Positions 59,317 through 64,000 of a DNA stretch of 64,000 nucleotides are shown here, piece by piece. A model generated the notes under the pieces. The model worked only from the letters and a program-made list of their open reading frames with translations. It had not been told where the DNA came from and did not search any database. The position numbers and the translations under genes are program-made. This DNA is from Bacteroidetes bacterium UBA1935. GTDB taxonomy: Bacteria > Bacteroidota > Bacteroidia > Chitinophagales > Chitinophagaceae. The stretch is taken from NCBI GenBank assembly GCA_002337045.1, contig DDFF01000003.1, positions 124,001-188,000 on the forward strand, given 5' to 3'. Position 1 is the stretch's first letter. Each line of letters begins with the position of its first letter.

Positions 59317-62300
59317 ATGCCAACTATACTGACATATCTGCGAAGCCTGAAATACAGCTTGCTTGTTTGTACTGTATTGATGCAATATGCAGCACAGGCA
59401 CAACATAGAAGGCAAATACAGGTGTCTTTTACAGACTCTCTGAAGGCCGACCAGAGCAGTACATTTCTATACAACACCATCAAACTACAAAACAATAGTA
59501 CGCAACCACAAACGCTGAAAATAAACATGGTGTGCCCAAAACAATGGCGCATACTGAGCGATACACACAGCGATATTACCATACAACCAGACGCAGAAGT
59601 GCAACTTCCTGTTACCATAGCAAAGCGAAATACTACCGCAGCACAATGGCAGGCATTTGATGTGCAGGTACAATACGAAGACAATCAAACAGATACTTTA
59701 CACTTTTATGTAGGGGCAGAGGCCTTATCGGGGTTTCTGGTTTCACAACCCTATGTATTGCCTGCAGAAGGCAAAACAAGAACATTCGAAACATCGTTTC
59801 TACTGAAGAATACTGGCAATGTTAAAGGCCTGTACATCATCACAATTAATAATGAAGAATTAGAATTGTATCAAAGGAAGATAGTAGAACTACTGCCCGC
59901 TAAAGACACAATGTATAAGCTGACCTACGAAATACCCAAAGACAAATGGCTGCATTATAAAACAGGCAGTGTGATGTTTGGCGTTTACGATTCGTTTTTT
60001 GTAAGTAAAACAACGAAAAACAGAGACCGATTTGTAAGGGAAAATACAGGGAATATCAATAATGCAAACCCATTCACTACATCATTAGATTTTACCAGAA
60101 CAGACAGTGTATTTCAGGAACATCGTTCGGGCTACAGAGATATGAAGCTTGATCTGGAAACCGGTACAGTCAGTTCATTCAACATGATCAGCTACTACTT
60201 CGGGTTCAGAGCTATCATACCACTAAGCGACAATAGCACATTATCTGCCACATACAGGAGCAGGCAGTTGGGATTGTACAATATACTTGCAAGGGATATC
60301 TATAATATTTGCTACGACAGCAAAAAATGGAGAATAACCGCAGGGTTGGTTAATGACTCTCGCTACTTCCGCACATTTGGTAATGGATTGAGCATAACAT
60401 ATAAAGTAAACAACAACACACAAATAACTGCTTTTGGTGTGATACACACACCGGGCTTTTTTGCAACCAGCGACAATGCAGGGCTAAACTTTAGGTATAA
60501 AATAGGTAAAGCACGTGTAAGCCAGGACCTGATATACAATACAGACTCCGGCAGCAGGGTAAACAGTTATTTGCTGAATAATGATATTGACATACTGAGA
60601 ACCAAAGAAACTATCCTGAGCATTAACGGTGGTGTTGGTTTGAAAGATGAAACCTCTGTACAGGGTAAGAGAGAATCCCTGTTGGGAGCCTATGCGGGGT
60701 ACAGATTCAGCCATAAGATAAAAGACTGGACAGTAGCATCGCAAATAAGATATTACGACAAAAACTTCCCGGGCATCAATAGAGGAGCTGTAACACACAA
60801 CCACTCTATTCGCTACAACTGGGAAAAGACCAAGATATCGACAGAGTTGTATTACCAGTACGAACACAGGCTGAATAACTTTTTTAAGGACACACTGTAT
60901 AATACAGACCTGCTTACCTACAACACATCCAGATACGGTATACGTATCAGCAAGTCTACAGAACGCTCCTATATATCTGTAGGTGGTGGCATATTGCAAC
61001 AAACAGGGCAGATGAATTATGTACTGACACCGCAATACAAATTTCTGGAACTGATGTACAACTATCGTTCGGTAAAAGGCATCAATGCTTCGCTATCATC
61101 AACAACCGGTTTTTCAACCATCAGCGATGAGCTTGCATATATAACATCGTCAAACGCATCTGCCAACTACAAATTCTTTGGGGTTAATGGTGGTTTTTCA
61201 AGCACACCAAACATAGAAACTAAGGCAAATGGCGAGCGTGTAGTAGCAAACAAAAACGAAACAGTATATGGCGGTCCGTATGTTACAGTTAAAATAACAA
61301 AAGGATTGTATGCAGGTGCAAACTATACAGTATCTAAAACCCTGATGGACAACCGCACCAACACCTTTGCCGGTGTAAATGTGCAGTATGCAAACGATAA
61401 GTACGGCGTATTCTTCAACCTGAATGGTTCGTCTCCGTTGCAGTCTACCAGTACGCAGTACAATGGCAATCCATTCCAATATGGCTACCTGAATGCAACA
61501 CTGCGCAAAAGCCTGAACATACCTTTTATACTGAAACGCAGGTATCACAATATGAAGGCCAGAATGTTTGAAGATGAAAACGGCAATGGCAGGATGGATG
61601 CAAACGAAAAACCCATCAGTGGACTGACGTTTGTTGTAAACGATGCCAACTTCATAACGGATAAAAGCGGCAGCATTCAATATAAAAACATAGACACCGG
61701 CAGATATCAGATTGACTTTTCTAACACATCTGTTGAAGGATATATGCCCGGCGACGGTAATACCCAAGTAGTAAATGTGCATGGCAAGACATCCGTAGAT
61801 ATTGCCTTCAAAAAAAGCAAACTGGTAAAAGGCCATATAGACATTTTGCAAGACACTACATCAGATGTAAGATTCAGCACAAACAATATTAAAGTAATAG
61901 CGTACAGCACAGACAGTATGGCGTATGAGTATACGACTGTAGCTAACAGAGAAGGAGATTATTTCATCAACCTGCCTGCAGGCAAGTATACCATATCGTT
62001 GAATCCTGAAGTATTTAACGAAAGCTTCCAACCTGTGAAGATATCTTTTGATGTAGACTTAATAAAGGATGAAAATGCTGTAGTTGACTTTAAGATAAAG
62101 CAACGCAAAAGGCAATTGAAGATCATCAACAGTGGTGCAACAGAGGAAGTTGTGATAAAGAAAAATGAACTGACTAACAACAAAGCTGCAAAAGCTAAGG
62201 ATGCTAAAAAAACTAACAACACACGAAATACCAAAAACAAAAGTTATGAAAAAACAAATCGCAGTAACAACAGTACTACTTCTGATGTGCGTAACCGCTC

Positions 62301-62322
62301 TTGCTTACGGCCCATTAGATGA
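59317..62322 (+). CDS. usher-like outer-membrane beta-barrel protein with SdrD-type domain
   Basis: 1001 residues with a signal peptide (QYAAQAQ). The N-terminal 220 residues have two Ig-like chaperone/NEW3-like domains (FLYNTIKLQNNSTQPQTLKI; ETSFLLKNTGNVKGLYIITI). Residues about 260-740 are a large beta-barrel with many aromatic-rich strands (LSATYRSRQLGLYNILAR; YYQYEHRLNNFFKDTLYN). Next is an SdrD-B-like calcium domain (FEDENGNGRMDANEKPISG). A carboxypeptidase-regulatory-like domain and a lysine/asparagine-rich tail end it. The plan is like fimbrial ushers but without clear family motifs. Its 3' end overlaps the next gene by 77 bases in another frame. Confidence 0.65.
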   Translation: MPTILTYLRSLKYSLLVCTVLMQYAAQAQHRRQIQVSFTDSLKADQSSTFLYNTIKLQNNSTQPQTLKINMVCPKQWRILSDTHSDITIQPDAEVQLPVTIAKRNTTAAQWQAFDVQVQYEDNQTDTLHFYVGAEALSGFLVSQPYVLPAEGKTRTFETSFLLKNTGNVKGLYIITINNEELELYQRKIVELLPAKDTMYKLTYEIPKDKWLHYKTGSVMFGVYDSFFVSKTTKNRDRFVRENTGNINNANPFTTSLDFTRTDSVFQEHRSGYRDMKLDLETGTVSSFNMISYYFGFRAIIPLSDNSTLSATYRSRQLGLYNILARDIYNICYDSKKWRITAGLVNDSRYFRTFGNGLSITYKVNNNTQITAFGVIHTPGFFATSDNAGLNFRYKIGKARVSQDLIYNTDSGSRVNSYLLNNDIDILRTKETILSINGGVGLKDETSVQGKRESLLGAYAGYRFSHKIKDWTVASQIRYYDKNFPGINRGAVTHNHSIRYNWEKTKISTELYYQYEHRLNNFFKDTLYNTDLLTYNTSRYGIRISKSTERSYISVGGGILQQTGQMNYVLTPQYKFLELMYNYRSVKGINASLSSTTGFSTISDELAYITSSNASANYKFFGVNGGFSSTPNIETKANGERVVANKNETVYGGPYVTVKITKGLYAGANYTVSKTLMDNRTNTFAGVNVQYANDKYGVFFNLNGSSPLQSTSTQYNGNPFQYGYLNATLRKSLNIPFILKRRYHNMKARMFEDENGNGRMDANEKPISGLTFVVNDANFITDKSGSIQYKNIDTGRYQIDFSNTSVEGYMPGDGNTQVVNVHGKTSVDIAFKKSKLVKGHIDILQDTTSDVRFSTNNIKVIAYSTDSMAYEYTTVANREGDYFINLPAGKYTISLNPEVFNESFQPVKISFDVDLIKDENAVVDFKIKQRKRQLKIINSGATEEVVIKKNELTNNKAAKAKDAKKTNNTRNTKNKSYEKTNRSNNSTTSDVRNRSCLRPIR

Positions 62323-62434
62323 TCCTAACGGATATGGAGCTCCGCTTGATGGAGGTTTAAGTTTGCTTGCAGCAGCGGGAATAGGCTACGGCGCAAAGAA
62401 AATGCTTGAAAAGAAAAACAAAAATCAAGCATAG
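62246..62434 (+). CDS. PID-CTERM-type sorting protein
   Basis: 62 residues from ATG 62246. A signal peptide (VLLLMCVTALA) is followed by a short mature region with the sorting-type end: GPLDDPNGYGAPLDGGLSLL, then AAAGIGYGAKKMLEKKNK. This is the PID-CTERM architecture of Bacteroidota (acidic/proline, ID/LDGG, hydrophobic helix, basic tail). Such proteins are thought to be sorted by an exosortase-like or related system; no sortase is visible here. It overlaps the end of the barrel gene and starts the run of small genes before the second subunit-like protein. Confidence 0.75.
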   Translation: MKKQIAVTTVLLLMCVTALAYGPLDDPNGYGAPLDGGLSLLAAAGIGYGAKKMLEKKNKNQA

Positions 62435-62437
62435 ACT

Positions 62438-62611
62438 ATGAAAAAGCAGACTGCAATAACGCCCAAAAGCCTGAAGCGAACATTGCTGCGATGCTGCCTG
62501 ATAATACCATACCTGACACTGACCACACTGCTATCAATATGCATGTGGGTTTACGATATCGAGTACGAGGATAATGAAGGAATAGAAGTAAGAGAAAAAG
62601 AACTATTCTGA
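62438..62611 (+). CDS. small single-pass membrane protein (57 aa)
   Basis: ATG at 62438, three bases after the PID-CTERM stop. MKKQTAITPKSLKRTLLRCC is a basic start before one membrane helix (LIIPYLTLTTLLSICMWVY), then an acidic end (EYEDNEGIEVREKELF). The spacing, codon use and signal-anchor shape support a real gene. Function unknown. Confidence 0.6.
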   Translation: MKKQTAITPKSLKRTLLRCCLIIPYLTLTTLLSICMWVYDIEYEDNEGIEVREKELF

Positions 62612-62631
62612 ATCATTAAAAAGATTGACTT

Positions 62632-63000
62632 ATGAAAACATTATTGTTTATAATCATCCTGTTATCAATAGTTGTCAGTGGCTATAGCCAGCAATACAAC
62701 TATAACAAAATTGTAGTTGTTACAACCGGCAGCGACAACTTCGCTTTCGATAACAAAACAATTAAAAAAGAGGCAGGGCATATAGAAATACTTGCCGACG
62801 CCCTGAAAATAGGTGACAAAACTATAACCCTGAAAAAACAGGTATCGGACAATGTGTACAGAGGTAAAAATTGTACTGTAGCGTATATGTATTGTAACGG
62901 CGCTCTTAATGCGGTGAGGTTGACAAAGGCTGGCGCAGACACTTATTATGTATTGCAAACAACAGAAAACACCCTTACATACAGCAGCGCAAAGCTATAA
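62632..63000 (+). CDS. secreted hypothetical protein
   Basis: 122 residues with a signal peptide ending at SGYSQ. The mature protein is a small beta-rich domain with two cysteines (KNCTVAYMYCNG). No known family. It lies 20 bases after the small membrane gene in the same rightward set as the usher-like gene, and may be an accessory of it. Confidence 0.6.
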   Translation: MKTLLFIIILLSIVVSGYSQQYNYNKIVVVTTGSDNFAFDNKTIKKEAGHIEILADALKIGDKTITLKKQVSDNVYRGKNCTVAYMYCNGALNAVRLTKAGADTYYVLQTTENTLTYSSAKL

Positions 63001-63138
63001 TAACAAAACACAGTTGTATTATACCGGATATTAACCTGCCGATAACAAGAATAGTGAAGGGATAGATTGGCAGAATTAGCTATTCTGGTTACCTTGCAAT
63101 TAATACAACCTGCTTTATATAGCGTTATGAGCTACACG

Positions 63139-63750
63139 ATGAAACGAGCAATACTTACAGTGAATATAGCATGCAGCACGTTGGCGGTATTGGCACAACC
63201 ATCGCAAGGCCATAATAATGGCAACAATGGAAATGGTCATGGTCATGGACATGGCAATCACCATTCCAGAAATAATACCATCAGTATCAGTTATAGTTTT
63301 ACACAGTACGGCAATCCTAATTTTTCTGCCAACCCTGTCAGCAATAATGATATGGTAAACGGCATTGCCTTCAACAATGGTAATGCAATCAGGTATAAAG
63401 TTTCTTCGGGTGCGCCATACTACATCAGCATACAGGCAGCTACACCAGCATATACATCTACGTATGCAGGCGCGGGCGGCCATCAAAAAGATATCAGAGA
63501 TTTTATCTTCTTCAGAGTAGTAGAAAATACTACGGGAGGCGGATCAGTACAATCAGGAACAGATGGCGATAGACTGGGCAGCCTGGAAAAAACAATCATC
63601 AACAACTGCCCTGCTACCTACTCAGTTAATAATTCAGGAAACAATGATGATGAAAGAACGTTCTCATTACTATTCAAACTAAAAACAGGCTATAGCATAC
63701 CACCCGGCAATTACATAACGCCGATTTATATTACCGCAACACAGGAATAA
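63139..63750 (+). CDS. secreted fibre-subunit-like protein with His/Gly-rich N-terminus
   Basis: 203 residues from ATG 63139, which leaves a clean signal peptide (IACSTLAVLAQ). Residues about 23-45 are a His/Gly/Asn-rich tract (GNGHGHGHGNHH), a likely metal-binding or flexible spacer. The beta-rich domain follows (TISISYSFTQYGNPNF; RTFSLLFKLKTGYSIPPGNY; final ITPIYITATQE). The end and strand pattern resemble the protein at 58529. It looks like a second subunit, possibly a tip or minor one, of the same surface structure. Separated from the upstream gene by 138 bases. Confidence 0.55.
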   Translation: MKRAILTVNIACSTLAVLAQPSQGHNNGNNGNGHGHGHGNHHSRNNTISISYSFTQYGNPNFSANPVSNNDMVNGIAFNNGNAIRYKVSSGAPYYISIQAATPAYTSTYAGAGGHQKDIRDFIFFRVVENTTGGGSVQSGTDGDRLGSLEKTIINNCPATYSVNNSGNNDDERTFSLLFKLKTGYSIPPGNYITPIYITATQE

Positions 63751-63772
63751 TATTCATATCAAATAAAACTAA

Positions 63773-63804
63773 AAAGAGCCGATAGCAAATGCTATCGGCT
63801 CTTT
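63773..63804. terminator. bidirectional hairpin terminator
   Basis: Fifteen-bp stem AAAGAGCCGATAGCA / TGCTATCGGCTCTTT with a two-base loop between convergent genes. Confidence 0.9.
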
Positions 63805-63822
63805 CAATATACATGCGTGTTG

Positions 63823-64000
63823 CTACTCAATATTTACTACAAGTTGAGATGCTTCAATATCCATATCAACACCTGCATCAACTACACCAACCAACGTGTA
63901 TTTTCCTTTGGGTGTATTGGCAGGCAGTTTAAAATCGAAGAAGCGTTCCTGACCTGGAAATGTAGGCACTTCTACTACAGGCAATGACGTCTTTTTATTA
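63823..64000 (-). CDS. C-terminal end of a chaperone- or Fn3-like protein (partial)
   Basis: The stop TAG is at 63823-63825; the gene continues past the right edge. The visible 58 residues (SLPVVEVPTFPGQERFF ... KLPANTPKGKYTLVGVVDAG ... ASQLVVNIE) have the strand pattern of an Ig-like domain. PKGKYTLVGVVD is common in periplasmic fimbrial-type chaperones or Ig-fold repeat proteins of Bacteroidota. If a chaperone, it would complete a subunit-usher-chaperone set with the genes to the left, though it is on the other strand. Too short to be certain. Confidence 0.5.
   Translation of the reverse strand, partial: NKKTSLPVVEVPTFPGQERFFDFKLPANTPKGKYTLVGVVDAGVDMDIEASQLVVNIE

Overview
The window is from a Bacteroidota genome, most likely Chitinophagaceae or a near relative. 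The evidence is type IX secretion (T9SS) C-terminal sorting domains of type A and type B, a giant SprB-repeat gliding-type adhesin, a PID-CTERM sorting protein, lipoproteins with short SC/AC lipoboxes, a Bacteroidetes-type MobF relaxase and tyrosine recombinases, and mostly weak Shine-Dalgarno signals. The left and middle parts (about 1-47,095) look like stacked mobile and accessory DNA. From the tRNA-Leu fragment at 47,038-47,094 rightwards the sequence looks like ordinary chromosome.

Layout. 1-5,412: a 5'-truncated DUF262 protein with a specificity-domain-like C-terminus, coupled to an SMC/RecF-like ATPase (possible defence pair), then a convergent tyrosine recombinase and a small ORF. 5,760-17,041: one long co-directional unit: an RHS polymorphic toxin of 2,043 residues with an Ntox44-like tip, a candidate lipoprotein immunity gene, two T9SS-sorted proteins and two paralogous secreted tail-collar proteins. 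17,401-29,570: a more GC-rich mobilization module with an excisionase-like HTH protein, a primase-like protein, a C5 cytosine methyltransferase, an ArdC-like antirestriction protein, a DUF2958 protein, a MobF relaxase-helicase, a membrane protein, a soluble coupling ATPase and several small genes. No mating-pair genes are visible, so it is mobilizable or incomplete here.

29,663-33,117: four copies of a tRNA T-arm-like (att-like) sequence surround a three-gene cassette (M48-like protease, four-helix membrane protein, secreted protein). 33,174-45,620: mixed cargo, comprising a beta-helix T9SS protein, lipocalin-like lipoproteins, a serine recombinase facing RadC across a perfect 20-bp inverted repeat, a DUF4143 ATPase, an Omp28-like lipoprotein, an ECF sigma/anti-sigma pair with a cytochrome P460 lipoprotein, and an AraC regulator with a START-like protein and two small membrane proteins. 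45,653-47,094: an integrase next to the 3' part of tRNA-Leu(CAA), which is a clear element end.

47,275-64,000: a phytase-like esterase with a T9SS tail, a 2,583-residue protein with 24 SprB repeats, and a putative surface-fibre locus (two subunit-like secreted proteins, a usher-like outer-membrane barrel, a PID-CTERM protein and the end of a chaperone-like protein).

The two most unusual signals are (1) a second reading frame of 212 codons inside the methyltransferase gene, which itself reads like a known methyltransferase-associated phage protein, and (2) two leader regions, before ardC and before the DUF2958 gene, that share one core and keep the same long stem through different arm sequences.
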